DNA from: Streptomyces sp. NBC_01460
Lineage (GTDB): Bacteria > Actinomycetota > Actinomycetes > Streptomycetales > Streptomycetaceae
Length of the DNA stretch: 64,000 bases
Reading direction: 5' to 3'
NCBI RefSeq assembly: GCF_036227405.1
Contig: NZ_CP109473.1
Location: 3,224,001 to 3,288,000, forward strand
Positions 36,050 to 46,638 of this stretch are shown here, piece after piece; the first letter of the stretch is position 1; every line of letters starts with the position of its first letter. Position numbers and translations under genes: made by a program. The notes under the pieces were generated by a model that worked only from the letters and a program-made list of their open reading frames with translations, had not been told where the DNA came from and made no database searches.

Positions 36050-38449
36050 CTACTTGCCCGAGGGTCCGACGTTCACGGTGATCGTCGAGCCGCTGAGCGG
36101 CTCGTTCACGATGGAGAGCCGGGTGTTGGTGTCAGAAACCTTGACACTTCCTGTCGGGTTCTCCGCGTACCAGTAGGTGCCCTTGCGGTCGTCGAAGACC
36201 GGGACGCCCAGCGAGGGCTTGATCTTCAGCGCCACGTCCGCGTTGTGGAGCGTGAAGCCCTTGTTCGGGTACCAGCTGAACGGCGCGTCGAACGGCTGGA
36301 TCTTGTTGCGCAGCAGCGTGCCGTTCGACCACTTCAGCGGCTTGGCGTGCGAGTCCACCGGAAGGATCAGACCCTGTCCGGGGTGGACCGAGGTGTTGTT
36401 GTCCTTCTGGGAGGTGTCCCAGAGCCACACCATCAGGCCGTTCTGGTAGGCGTAGTGCTCGACCCAGTCCGGGCGGGTGGTGGTGAAGCCGAAGTTGTAC
36501 GGGCCGACCTCGAGGGTCTTGTCGTACGAGACGTACTGGCGGTTCTCCGCGAGGTAGTACTGCGGGTAGTCGTTGGTGAACGACTCACCGATCCGCGAGA
36601 AGCCCTTGGCGGTCCAGCCGTTGTCGTCGCCCTCGGCGTCGTCCGTGAGGAGCGCGGCGCCGTCGGCGGTGACGGTGATGGCGTCGGCCGCGAAGCCCTT
36701 GCCGCCCGCGCCGCCGTCCGTCTGGTAGCGGAAGCGCAGGTCGATCTTCTTGCCCGCGTAGGCGTCCAGCGGGAAGACGAGCTTCTTGTACGCGCCGGAG
36801 ACGTCGGTCAGGGCCGGCTTGTCGCTGGCGTCACGCGGGATGGCCTGGCCGTCGGCGGTGCCGTCGAGCGCGGTCCAGCTGGTGCCGCCGTTCTCCGAGA
36901 CCTCGGTGTAGAGGTAGTCGTAGTCGGCCTCGATGTCGTACCAGCCGGACAGGTCCAGCGAGGCGGACGACTTGCCGGTCAGGTCGACCGGGCGGGTCAG
37001 GGTGTTCGACAGGTCGTCACCCATGTCGCTCCACCACTGCTTCGAGCCCTCGGCGGGCTTCGTCACGGTGGTGGTGACTTCCTTCTCGGGCAGCTCGACG
37101 ACGAGCGCCTGCTTGTCCTTGGTGTTGTACTCCGAGACGCCCAGCTTGTGCGTGGACTTCGTGGCGGCCTTGGCCGTCGCGTAGTCGAGCCAGCCCAGCT
37201 GGAGCTTGTCCCAGGCGGTCATGTCGCCCGGGAGGTTGCCTATCTGGCCGTCGCCGGTGCCGAGCCAGGAGCCCGCCGACATCAGGGACCAGAAGCCGAC
37301 GCTGTTCTCGCCGCCGCCGGAGGTGTCGTACAGGTCGGGCAGGCCGAGGTCGTGGCCGTACTCGTGGGCGAAGACGCCGAGTCCGCCGTTCTCGGGCTGC
37401 GCGGTGTAGTCGCCGACCCAGATGCCGGTGTCGCCGATCTCGGCGCCGCCGGCCTTGTTGCCCGTGGGGCCGGTGGCGCCGGCGTTGGTGCCGTACGCGT
37501 ACCAGCGGTGCGCCCAGATGGCGTTCGTGCCCTCGACACCGCCGCCCGCGGACTCGTCCTCGCCGGCGTGGACCAGCTGGAAGTGGTCGATGTAGCCGTC
37601 GGGCTCGTTGAAGTTGCCGTCACCGTCGAAGTCGTAGCGGTCCCACGCGTCGTACTGCGCGAGGTCGGCCTTGATCTCGTCGAGGGTGCGGCCCTTGGCC
37701 TTCTGGTCGGTGACCCAGGCGTTGACGCCGTCGCGGACGGTGTCCCAGACGTTGGCGCAGTTGGTCGAGCCGCAGTAGTTGGAACCGTAACGGGCTTCGT
37801 TGTACGGGACCTTGACCCAGTCGGAGACCTCGCCGTCGACCGAGTAGCGCCCGGAGGACGTCTTCTCGTAGTACGTCTTCAGCGATTCCTTGCCCTTGCC
37901 CTGACCGAAGTACAGGTCCTGGAAGTGCTGCTGGTCGTAGTCGGCCTGCCAGGCGGTGCTGTTGTCCTTCGCCGGGTCGGGCTCGGCTATCTCGTTGTGG
38001 AGCGGGCCCGGTGTGCCGCCGTACTTCTTGACGGGCGGCTTCGGACCCTCGCCGTCGGGGTCGAACATCGTGGTGTCGTCGATCTTGTCGCCGAACTCCA
38101 CGAGGATGGTGAAGATCTTGTCGGTCTTCTCCCGGCCCAGCTCGACGTACTTGCTCTTGCCGAGCTTGACGACCTTGGAACCTCCCTTGGAGGTGACCTT
38201 CTTGTCGCCGGACAGGACCTGCTCCAGCGCGGCCTGCCGCTGGGCGTCCTGTTCCTTGCTGAAGGGGCCTTCCAGGTCGTGCTCGGTCGCCTTGACCGGC
38301 GCGGGGTCGCGCCGGTCGACGACGGAGGTGCCGGATCCCGGCGCCTTGTCGTCCGCCTGGGCGGTGGCGAAGGTGGACGCCGTCGCGGCGGTGGCGGCCA
38401 GGGCCACGGCTACCGCGGTGGCGCGTAGCGCCCGTCTCTGAGTGGTCAC
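36050..38449 (-). CDS. Secreted M6-family metalloprotease (immune inhibitor A type)
   Basis: A 799-residue exported protease. A signal peptide covers residues 1-33 (TAVAVALAATAATASTFATAQA). A propeptide follows (to about residue 100), then the M6 peptidase domain with the zinc motif HEYGH in GVFAHEYGHDLGLPDLYD (about residue 356). A beta-rich C-terminal half follows with MAM-like sequences (SASLDLSGWYDIEADYDYLY). The family was first seen as an insect-immunity protease of Bacillus, but in soil actinomycetes it is better seen as a protein-degrading exoenzyme. Alone in its transcript. Confidence 0.92.
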   Translation of the reverse strand: MTTQRRALRATAVAVALAATAATASTFATAQADDKAPGSGTSVVDRRDPAPVKATEHDLEGPFSKEQDAQRQAALEQVLSGDKKVTSKGGSKVVKLGKSKYVELGREKTDKIFTILVEFGDKIDDTTMFDPDGEGPKPPVKKYGGTPGPLHNEIAEPDPAKDNSTAWQADYDQQHFQDLYFGQGKGKESLKTYYEKTSSGRYSVDGEVSDWVKVPYNEARYGSNYCGSTNCANVWDTVRDGVNAWVTDQKAKGRTLDEIKADLAQYDAWDRYDFDGDGNFNEPDGYIDHFQLVHAGEDESAGGGVEGTNAIWAHRWYAYGTNAGATGPTGNKAGGAEIGDTGIWVGDYTAQPENGGLGVFAHEYGHDLGLPDLYDTSGGGENSVGFWSLMSAGSWLGTGDGQIGNLPGDMTAWDKLQLGWLDYATAKAATKSTHKLGVSEYNTKDKQALVVELPEKEVTTTVTKPAEGSKQWWSDMGDDLSNTLTRPVDLTGKSSASLDLSGWYDIEADYDYLYTEVSENGGTSWTALDGTADGQAIPRDASDKPALTDVSGAYKKLVFPLDAYAGKKIDLRFRYQTDGGAGGKGFAADAITVTADGAALLTDDAEGDDNGWTAKGFSRIGESFTNDYPQYYLAENRQYVSYDKTLEVGPYNFGFTTTRPDWVEHYAYQNGLMVWLWDTSQKDNNTSVHPGQGLILPVDSHAKPLKWSNGTLLRNKIQPFDAPFSWYPNKGFTLHNADVALKIKPSLGVPVFDDRKGTYWYAENPTGSVKVSDTNTRLSIVNEPLSGSTITVNVGPSGK

Positions 38450-38830
38450 TTGATGCAGTCCTCCCCGGCGTTCGCGTCCGCGGCCAGGGGGTGAATACAG
38501 GGCCGCGCGCGTTCAACGCGTCACAAGTGACGACATTCGATCGGAGTTATGAGAGAAAAGACAGATCTTGACTTGCACATACCAAGTGCACTATGCGGGA
38601 GGCCCTTCCCGGTATCCGGACGTGCGCCCGGGAGGCCCGCGCGTCCAACCGGCGCGTCGAGGACTCCTGTTGGCGCGGACGTGACTCCGTGCGCCCCCTG
38701 TGCACCGGCACCGTGGGTTAGGTCACGCTTACTACCGGTTCCTCACGGGCATCCACCGTCGTAGAGTCGATTGACAGTGCGAACGTGTTGAGAGACTTCC
38801 CTATCCGACGCCCCGAGGACGGATACCGCC
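38450..38830. other. Intergenic region between the M6 protease and a small membrane protein
   Basis: The 381 bp contain divergent promoters but no gene. Around 38568 TTGACT is followed 17 bp later by CTATGC on the plus strand, and CACTTGGTATGTGCAAG-type inverted sequence (ACTTG, CAAGT) lies there. Nothing else is recognisable. Confidence 0.45.
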
Positions 38831-39118
38831 ATGCCGCGTCCGACTGCCGCACAGATCCTTTACGGTTCGGCCACCGTCGTCTTCTCCGCCCTCGCCATGC
38901 TGCTGCTGTTCCGCACCGAGTCGGGCATCGGTGTCGCCCTGGTCGGCACCGCGGCCCTGGTGCTCGGCCTGCTGGTCGCCGTGGCCCTGCCGGCCCGGGC
39001 GAAGACGGTCCGCAGGACGGCTCCGCCCACCGCGGCCCGTACCCACCGCACGATCCAGGACATAGAGATCGCCGCCGCCCAGCGGGAGCGCGTCGGCGAG
39101 CATTCGCTGCACCGCTGA
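38831..39118 (+). CDS. Small membrane protein with two helices
   Basis: A 95-residue protein with two membrane helices (TVVFSALAMLLLFRTE, VALVGTAALVLGLLVAVAL) joined by a short loop and followed by a basic cytoplasmic tail (RTIQDIEIAAAQRERV). Family not recognised. The ATG follows GAGGACGG. It is convergent with the RDD gene. Confidence 0.65.
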   Translation: MPRPTAAQILYGSATVVFSALAMLLLFRTESGIGVALVGTAALVLGLLVAVALPARAKTVRRTAPPTAARTHRTIQDIEIAAAQRERVGEHSLHR

Positions 39119-39127
39119 CCCCGCGGC

Positions 39128-39784
39128 TCACGGCACGCTGACGACCACCGTCTTGCCCGCCTTGTCCTGCAGGCCCTGCCGGTAGGGCTTGTCGGTGAAC
39201 ATCAGCACGATGTTGATGAGCCACCACAGGCACGGGCAGCACAGCAGCGCCGGGAGCCAGAGCACGACGGCCCGCATCAGCGAGGAGCTCGTGTCGGGGA
39301 CCGAACCGTCGTTGAGCATCGCGACACGCATCTTCAGCAGCCGCTTGCCGAGCGTCCGGCCGTCCTTGTGGGTGAAGTACGTGTCGTAGGCGACGTAGAC
39401 GACCAGGCCGATCAGCGACCAGACCAGCTGATGGCCGCTGTAGGTGTTGCCGATCGCGTTGCCGAAGTCGTCGCCGGCGTCGTCCGTCGAGACGTCGACC
39501 GCGCCGCCGAAGGGCAGCGAGATCAGATACAGCGGGATCGAGATGATGAGGAAGTCGATCAGCCGCGCCAGGATCCGCCTGCCAGGTTCGGCGAGCGGCG
39601 GCATGCCGGCCAGCGGATCCGCACCGCCGTACGGACCACCGCCCCCGTACGGGTCGCGCGGCGGCGGCGGTGGCGGCGTCCCCCCGTCGTAGGGAGAGCC
39701 GCTCGACGGGGGCGGAGGCCCCTGCGGCGGCCGCTTCGAGAAGGGGTCGTCGTCGGGCGGCGGAGGCGGTGGTTCGTTACTCAT
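39128..39784 (-). CDS. RDD family membrane protein
   Basis: A 218-residue protein. The N-terminal 70 residues are Pro/Asp/Gly-rich and probably disordered. The RDD domain follows with the defining Arg and Asp residues in RRILARLIDFLIISIPLYLIS, GHQLVWSLIGLVVYVAYDTYF, and RTLGKRLLKMRV, and two C-terminal helices. RDD proteins are membrane proteins of unclear role; some act as Na+/H+ antiporters. ATG 39784 is the start of the low-complexity part. A paralogue (the next gene) lies upstream on the same strand. Confidence 0.85.
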   Translation of the reverse strand: MSNEPPPPPPDDDPFSKRPPQGPPPPSSGSPYDGGTPPPPPPRDPYGGGGPYGGADPLAGMPPLAEPGRRILARLIDFLIISIPLYLISLPFGGAVDVSTDDAGDDFGNAIGNTYSGHQLVWSLIGLVVYVAYDTYFTHKDGRTLGKRLLKMRVAMLNDGSVPDTSSSLMRAVVLWLPALLCCPCLWWLINIVLMFTDKPYRQGLQDKAGKTVVVSVP

Positions 39785-39943
39785 GGGGGCAGTGCACCCC
39801 GGCCCGCGAGGACCCGCAACGGCTGAGGTCCCTTCGGGGGACGGGGCGTCAGCACACGGGCGTACGGGGGCCCTTCCCGGCCCCCCGCACACGGGTGTGC
39901 GGGGCCTTCCTCAGCACGCGCACACGAGCGTACGGGGCCTTCC

Positions 39944-41458
39944 TCAGCCCGCGACGAAGGTGCGGGCGGCCTTGTCGTGCCAGCACTGGCGCCACGGCCG
40001 GTCGATCAGGCACCACAGCACGTTGAGCACGCCGACGACGAGCAGCCCCAGCACCCCGTACACCAGCCAGCGGCGCAGCGCGGCGCCCAGGGTCGGCGCG
40101 TCGTGGGACTCGATGTCGCGCACCTCGATGCCGCACAGCTTCTTGCCGAGCGTGCGGCCCCACTTGGCCGTGGGCAGGGCCTCCAGGAGGAAGCCGAGGA
40201 CCAGGAAGGCGGCGAGCAGACCGCCGAGGAGGCCGGCCGTGGTGGCGTCCAGGAGCCAGACGGTCACGGTCTCGCCGGACATCTTCGCCGCTTCGATCTT
40301 CCGGTCGATGTGGTCCGTCGCCCGGGTGACCAACGGGAAGCCGACCGCTCCGACGAGCGCGCCGAGGACGACCGTGTCGACGATCCGGGCGGCCAGCCGC
40401 TTCCCGAGCCCCGCCGGCCTGGCGGCGGACTGGGACCGGGCGAGCTGCTGGAACGGGTCGTCCACCGGGGGCTTCCAGGGCACGACGGGCTGCTGCTGCT
40501 CCGCCCTGGCGCCCTGCTGCCGCCCCGGCATCGGGCTCTGCTGCCGGGGTCCCGGCTGCTGCGGGCGGGCCGTCCGCTCGGGCTGCGCGAACTGGTGCGC
40601 CTGCTGCGCCCAGGAGGCCGACCCACCGCCGGGGCCCGGTGTGAGGGGTGTGTTCAGGGCCGGTGCCTGGGCCTGCGGCGGGGTGGGCGCCGGCACGGGG
40701 GCGGAGGGCTGCGGGGTGCCGCCGCCGGGCGGCACCGCGCGGATCGTCATGGTGCCGTCGGCGGGGGCCGCCGGCTCCTGTGCGCGCGGGTGCGGGGGGC
40801 GGGAGGCGCCACCGGGGCCCACCGCGCGGATCGTGACCGTGCCGTCGGCCGGGGGGCGGGCGGCGTCGCCACCGGGCCGGTCGACGCCACCGCTGCCCCC
40901 GGGCCGGTCGAGACGGAGGACGGCGGTGCCGTCGGTCACCCCGCCGTTGCCGTCCCGCATCCCGGGCAGGGCACCGCGCGTCGGGTCCGGGTCGGCGGGG
41001 CGCCGGGGGTCGGCCCGCGGGCCGTCCGCCGGGGCGGAGGCCGCGGGCGCCGTGGAAGGCCCGGGTTCGGGCGTACGCGGGTCCTGGCCGCCCCACGAGA
41101 CGCGGTCGTCGCGCTCACCGCCGAAGCCGGTCTGCCGGGAGGTGTCGGCCTGCCAGGCGGACGCCGGCCTGGGACGGCTGGGCGCCACGTCCGCCTCACC
41201 GCCGCTGTCCGGGGCGCCGACCTCGTCGAGGTACATCGGCCCGGTCTCGTCCACCGGGGCGGGCCGTCCGGGAGCGGCGTCGGCCGCGGGGGCGGGCGGC
41301 GTCGCCGGTGTCGTCTCGCCCTGCGGGGGCGCGGGCCGGCTCGTACCGGGGACCCACGAGGCGCCGTTCCAGTACCGGACGTATCCGGGGATGGACGGGT
41401 CGGGGTAGTACCCCTCGCGGGGGCTTTCGTCACCGGGTGCCGGGGTTGGGGCGCTCAT
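39944..41458 (-). CDS. DUF2510-RDD membrane protein
   Basis: A 504-residue protein. The N-terminus has a DUF2510 unit (REGYYPDPSIPGYVRYWNGA, with three aromatic residues for binding), then about 280 residues of low-complexity sequence rich in Pro, Gly and Asp with repeated TMTIRAV and TVTIRAV segments, then an RDD domain (GKRLAARIVDTVVLGALVGA, GRTLGKKLCGIEV). It is in the same direction as the other RDD gene, 159 bp apart. The function is unknown; the linker suggests a membrane protein that scaffolds. Divergent from ssgG. Confidence 0.85.
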   Translation of the reverse strand: MSAPTPAPGDESPREGYYPDPSIPGYVRYWNGASWVPGTSRPAPPQGETTPATPPAPAADAAPGRPAPVDETGPMYLDEVGAPDSGGEADVAPSRPRPASAWQADTSRQTGFGGERDDRVSWGGQDPRTPEPGPSTAPAASAPADGPRADPRRPADPDPTRGALPGMRDGNGGVTDGTAVLRLDRPGGSGGVDRPGGDAARPPADGTVTIRAVGPGGASRPPHPRAQEPAAPADGTMTIRAVPPGGGTPQPSAPVPAPTPPQAQAPALNTPLTPGPGGGSASWAQQAHQFAQPERTARPQQPGPRQQSPMPGRQQGARAEQQQPVVPWKPPVDDPFQQLARSQSAARPAGLGKRLAARIVDTVVLGALVGAVGFPLVTRATDHIDRKIEAAKMSGETVTVWLLDATTAGLLGGLLAAFLVLGFLLEALPTAKWGRTLGKKLCGIEVRDIESHDAPTLGAALRRWLVYGVLGLLVVGVLNVLWCLIDRPWRQCWHDKAARTFVAG

Positions 41459-41675
41459 CACCGTGGTCCCGTATCTCTTCGAGTCCTCAATACAAGGGTC
41501 CACATTTACCAGACCTCCGAGCACCCCCGGGCCGGTCCTGCCGTTTGGACCACTTTCAGGGTCCGGGCAAGTTTTTCTGGGAAGTCGCGTCATAGACGTC
41601 CGGGAGGGCGCTCTCTCCTTGTGCGGACCGGTCGAGGGACCGGCCCCTACGAGCATCGGAAGGTCGTACACCCTC

Positions 41676-42152
41676 ATGCTGAACGCCGTGGAACGCGAGC
41701 TGGAAGTGAAGCTGGTCCTGTCGCCCGAGCGGTCCGTCCCGGTACCGGCCCGGCTGTCCTACTTCACCGACGACCCGTACGCCGTGCACATCATCTTCCA
41801 CATCGGCTCCGAGTCGCCGGTGCACTGGACGTTCGCCCGGGAGCTGCTCGTGGAAGGGGTGTTCCGGCCGTGCGGGCACGGGGACGTACGGATCTGGCCG
41901 ACCAGGGTCGAGGACCGGGGCCTCATCTGTGTCGCGCTCACCTCGCCCGACGGCAACGCCCTCCTGGAGGTGCCCTCGGTCGCCCTGGCCGCGTGGGTGG
42001 AGCGCACCCTGCGGGTGGTGCCTCCGGGGACCGAGAGCACCCTGCTCGGCCTGGACGGCGCCCTCGCCGAGCTGCTGACCCCGCTGCCGGCCGACGACCT
42101 GTGGCTGAGCGACCCCTGGTCGCAGGAGGAGTCACAGGACGGCGAGGCCTGA
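41676..42152 (+). CDS. ssgG: SsgA-like sporulation/cell-division protein SsgG
   Basis: A 158-residue SsgA-like protein. The family motifs are VERELEVKLVLSPERSVPV, LSYFTDDPYAVHIIFH and VHWTFARELLVEGVFRP. In S. coelicolor the SsgA-like protein at this place (before an FAD oxidase and hppD) is SsgG, which fixes the position of sporulation septa. ATG 41676 gives a standard N-terminus; GTG 41688 is possible. Acts at the septum together with other SsgA-like proteins and FtsZ. The assignment to SsgG depends on synteny that I recall, not a search. Confidence 0.85.
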   Translation: MLNAVERELEVKLVLSPERSVPVPARLSYFTDDPYAVHIIFHIGSESPVHWTFARELLVEGVFRPCGHGDVRIWPTRVEDRGLICVALTSPDGNALLEVPSVALAAWVERTLRVVPPGTESTLLGLDGALAELLTPLPADDLWLSDPWSQEESQDGEA

Positions 42153-42177
42153 GCGGCGGGGCGGTGGGGTGGTGACG

Positions 42178-43545
42178 TCAGAACAGCTTGCCGGGGTTGA
42201 GCAGTCCGAGGGGGTCGAAGGCGGCCTTGATGCCGCGCTGCACCTCGACGCCCACCTCGCCCAGTTCGCGGGCGAGCCACTCCTTCTTCAGCACGCCGAC
42301 CCCGTGTTCGCCGGTGATGGTGCCGCCCAGTTCGAGGCCGAGCGCCATGATCTCGTCGAAGGACTCGCGGGCCCTGCGGGACTCGTCGGCGTCGGTGTGG
42401 TCGAAGCAGACGACGGGGTGGGTGTTGCCGTCGCCCGCGTGGGCGCAGACCCCGATGGTGAGCCCGAACTTCTCGGCGATGGCGGCCGTCCCCTCGATCA
42501 TCGCGCCCAGCCGGGAGCGCGGCACGCACACGTCGTCGATCATCGTTGCCGACTTGACCGTCTCCAGGGCGGGGAGGGAGAGCCGACGGGCCTGCAGCAG
42601 GAGTTCGGACTCGGCGACGTCGTCGGCGGGCACGACCTCGGTGGCCCCCGCCGCGGTGCACAGCTCCCCGACCGCGGCGAGGTCGGCCGCCGGGTCGGGC
42701 GTGTCGAAGGCGCAGAGCAGCAGCGCCTCGGTGGTCTCGGGGAGCCCCATGGAGGCCATCGCGTTGACGGCACGCACGGTCGTACGGTCCATCAGTTCGA
42801 GGAGTGACGGGGTGTGTCCCCGCTCCATGATCCGGCACACCGCGTCGCAGGCCGCTGCCGCGGAGGGGAACTCGGCGGCGAGCACGAGCTGCTGCGGCGG
42901 CTGGGGGCGCAGCGCGAGGACGGCTTTGACAACGATGCCGAGGCTGCCCTCGGAGCCGACGAAGAGCCGGGTGAGGTCGTATCCGGCGACGCCCTTGGCG
43001 GTGCGCCGCCCGGTGTTCAGGAGCCGCCCGTCGGCCAGGACGACCTCCAGGCCCAGGACGTACTCGGCGGTGACGCCGTACTTCACGCAGCACAGCCCGC
43101 CGGACGCCGTGCCGATGTTGCCGCCGATCGTGCACATCTCCCAGCTCGACGGGTCCGGCGGGTAGTACAGCCCGTGTTCGTTGACGGCGCGGGACAGGGT
43201 GGCGTTGACGACGCCCGGCTCGACGACCGCGATCCGGTCGACGGGGCTGATCTCCAGGATCCGGTCCATCTTCACCAGGGAGAGCACGATGCAGCCGTCG
43301 GAGGCGTTGGCCGCACCCGACAGGCCGGTCCGCGCGCCCTGGGGCACGACGGGGACCCGGAGGGCGGTGGCGGTCCGCATCACGTGCTGGACCTCCTCGA
43401 CCGTGCGGGGGAGCACCACGACGGCGGGGGCGCCGGCGTCGCAGAAGCTCGCCATGTCGTGGGCGTACGAGGCGGTGATGTCCGGGTCCGTGATCAGTGC
43501 CTCGGCCGGGAGCCCCGCGCGCAGTCGTTCGAGAAGATCGTCCAT
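42178..43545 (-). CDS. FAD-binding 2-hydroxy-acid dehydrogenase (GlcD/DLD type)
   Basis: A 455-residue flavoprotein of the FAD-linked oxidase family. The FAD-binding PP-loop is VVPQGARTGLSGAA (about residue 73), with the phosphate segment GGNIGTASGGLCCVKYG and the C-terminal EHGVGVLKKEWL. Members oxidise glycolate, D-lactate or D-2-hydroxyglutarate. The substrate is not clear here. It is convergent with ssgG, 25 bp away, and divergent from the TPR gene. Confidence 0.88.
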   Translation of the reverse strand: MDDLLERLRAGLPAEALITDPDITASYAHDMASFCDAGAPAVVVLPRTVEEVQHVMRTATALRVPVVPQGARTGLSGAANASDGCIVLSLVKMDRILEISPVDRIAVVEPGVVNATLSRAVNEHGLYYPPDPSSWEMCTIGGNIGTASGGLCCVKYGVTAEYVLGLEVVLADGRLLNTGRRTAKGVAGYDLTRLFVGSEGSLGIVVKAVLALRPQPPQQLVLAAEFPSAAAACDAVCRIMERGHTPSLLELMDRTTVRAVNAMASMGLPETTEALLLCAFDTPDPAADLAAVGELCTAAGATEVVPADDVAESELLLQARRLSLPALETVKSATMIDDVCVPRSRLGAMIEGTAAIAEKFGLTIGVCAHAGDGNTHPVVCFDHTDADESRRARESFDEIMALGLELGGTITGEHGVGVLKKEWLARELGEVGVEVQRGIKAAFDPLGLLNPGKLF

Positions 43546-43636
43546 GATCCAAGCCTGACACCCGGGGCCAATGGTGTGAACCCGTCTGCGTCAGCCTTCG
43601 CGGAGCGCGATGCGATCTTCGTACTGACGCAGAGTG

Positions 43637-45310
43637 ATGGCCATGGATGCCAAGCCGCAGCAGAATCCGGAGCCGCCCCTCTCCCCCCTGCCGCCCCAGG
43701 GCGCGACGGCCGTCCCCCCGCCTCCCACCCCGATGCGCACCACGCTGCGCAGGGCGGCGTTCGGGGCGTTGGCCGCCGCCGTGCTGGTGGCCGGCGCGGT
43801 GATCGCCGTACCGGACGACGCCGAGGAGGCCGCACCACCCGTGGCGGGGCCCGTGGCGCGGGCCGAGGCCGCGGCCGCCGCGGGCTCCCCCGCCTCCCTG
43901 TCCGACCTGACGGCGCTGATCGGCGACCGGCAGACGTGGGTGGAGACGCACCCGGCCGACGCCCCGTCCTGGGCGGTGCTCGGCACGGCCTACGTCGAAT
44001 GGGGGCGGCGGTCGGCGGACGTGGCGTACTACGGCCGGGCCGAGCAGGCCCTCCAGCGCTCGCTGGCCGCGCAGCCGGGCGAACGCGGCAACGCGGAGGC
44101 CTGGGTGGGCCTCGGGGCGCTCGCCGCCGCGCGCAACGACTTCGTCGCCGCGAAGAGGTGGGGCGAGACGGTCCGCACCCGGGAGCCGAAGAACTGGACG
44201 GTGTACCCGGTGCTGATCGACGCCTACAACGGCCTCGGCGAGTACGCGGCGGCGGCCAGGGCGACGGAGAAGTTCGCGGCGCTGCGCAAGGGCGCGCCCG
44301 CCCTCGCCAGGACGTCGGAGATGTACCGCAACCAGGGCTGGCGCGAGGACGCGCTCGCCACGGCGCAGGAGGCTGCCGACCACGCCACGACGCCCGCCGG
44401 GAAGGCCGTGGCCCTGCACCGGCTCGGTGACCTCGCCGGTGAGCGCGGGGAGCCGGCGGAGGCCCTCGCGCAGTACGACGCGGCCCTGCGGACCGACCGC
44501 GGCCACCTGCCCTCCCTCGCGGGCCGGGCCCGCGCCCTGGCCGCCCTGGACCGCACGGACGAGGCGCTGGCGGAGTACCGGACGGTGACGACGAAGCTGC
44601 CCCGCCCCGCGTACGTGCTCGAACTGGGCGAGCTGTACGAGTCGCTGGACCTGGACGGGGACGCCCGCACCCAGTACGCCGCGCTCCGCGAGCTGCTCAC
44701 GCGGGCGCGGTCGGCCGGGGTCGACGAGTCGCTGACCGAGGCCCGCTTCGAGGCCGACCACGGCGACCCGGAGGCGGCGGTGGAGCTGATGCGCACGGCG
44801 TGGGACGCGCAGCGCCGCAGCTCGGCGGTGGCCGACACCCTGGCCTGGTCTCTGCACCGGGCGGGCCGGAGCGAGGAGGCCGTGCAGTACGCCGAGCGGG
44901 CGGTGGAGAGCGGCGTGCGGAACGCCTCGTACGCCTACCACCTGGGGATGATCGAGAGCGCCCTCGGCCAGGACGGCCCGGCCCGGGGACATCTGGAGGA
45001 GGCCCTGCGTACCGATCCGGGCTTCTCACCGCTGGCCGTCCCGCTGGCGCGGGAGGCCCTGGAGGCGCTGGGCGAGCCGGCGGAGGGCGGCCCGGCGGAC
45101 ATGCGGCCGCCCGCCCCGGAACCCTCGGCCGCACCGGAGCCCTCCGCCGCCCCGGAGCCCTCGTCCGCGCCCGAGCCCGAACAGAAGCCGGAGCAGGAAC
45201 CGAAGGCGGAGTCGGGGTCCGAGCCGAAGCCGGAGCCGACGGCACGGCCCGCCCGGTCGGCGGCCCCGTCGCCGGGGGCCACGAGGTCCGGGGCCACGGC
45301 GGCTCCGTAG
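43637..45310 (+). CDS. Membrane-anchored TPR protein
   Basis: A 557-residue protein with one N-terminal membrane anchor at about residues 38-58 (FGALAAAVLVAGAVIAVP). Tetratricopeptide repeats fill about 95-450, with units such as AWVGLGALAAARNDFVAAK and ALHRLGDLAGERGEPAEAL, so it is a binding scaffold. The C-terminal 85 residues are repeats of Pro, Glu, Ala, Ser (EPSAAPEPSAAPEPS), probably unstructured. Partner unknown. ATG 43637 is chosen; GTG 43634 and ATG 43643 are also in frame and no ribosome site decides. Confidence 0.8.
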   Translation: MAMDAKPQQNPEPPLSPLPPQGATAVPPPPTPMRTTLRRAAFGALAAAVLVAGAVIAVPDDAEEAAPPVAGPVARAEAAAAAGSPASLSDLTALIGDRQTWVETHPADAPSWAVLGTAYVEWGRRSADVAYYGRAEQALQRSLAAQPGERGNAEAWVGLGALAAARNDFVAAKRWGETVRTREPKNWTVYPVLIDAYNGLGEYAAAARATEKFAALRKGAPALARTSEMYRNQGWREDALATAQEAADHATTPAGKAVALHRLGDLAGERGEPAEALAQYDAALRTDRGHLPSLAGRARALAALDRTDEALAEYRTVTTKLPRPAYVLELGELYESLDLDGDARTQYAALRELLTRARSAGVDESLTEARFEADHGDPEAAVELMRTAWDAQRRSSAVADTLAWSLHRAGRSEEAVQYAERAVESGVRNASYAYHLGMIESALGQDGPARGHLEEALRTDPGFSPLAVPLAREALEALGEPAEGGPADMRPPAPEPSAAPEPSAAPEPSSAPEPEQKPEQEPKAESGSEPKPEPTARPARSAAPSPGATRSGATAAP

Positions 45311-45313
45311 GGA

Positions 45314-45359
45314 CACGGAAGGGGCCCACCTCCCGCCGGGGGGGTGGGCCCCTTCCGTG
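45314..45359. terminator. Bidirectional terminator between TPR gene and hppD
   Basis: CACGGAAGGGGCCCACC (45314-45330) and its complement (45343-45359) form a 17-bp stem between convergent genes. Confidence 0.88.
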
Positions 45360-45370
45360 CGTCCGGATGC

Positions 45371-46570
<1,200 letters not shown>

Positions 46571-46638
46571 TCAATCTGTGCAGCGGGACGCCAGGATGGG
46601 CGGGCTATCCGTACAGGCTGACCATCAGGAGGCGGATC

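Noticed and set aside
36050..38449. M6 protease as a virulence or immune-evasion factor
   Set aside because: The family name comes from an insect pathogen; nothing in this locus supports a host interaction.
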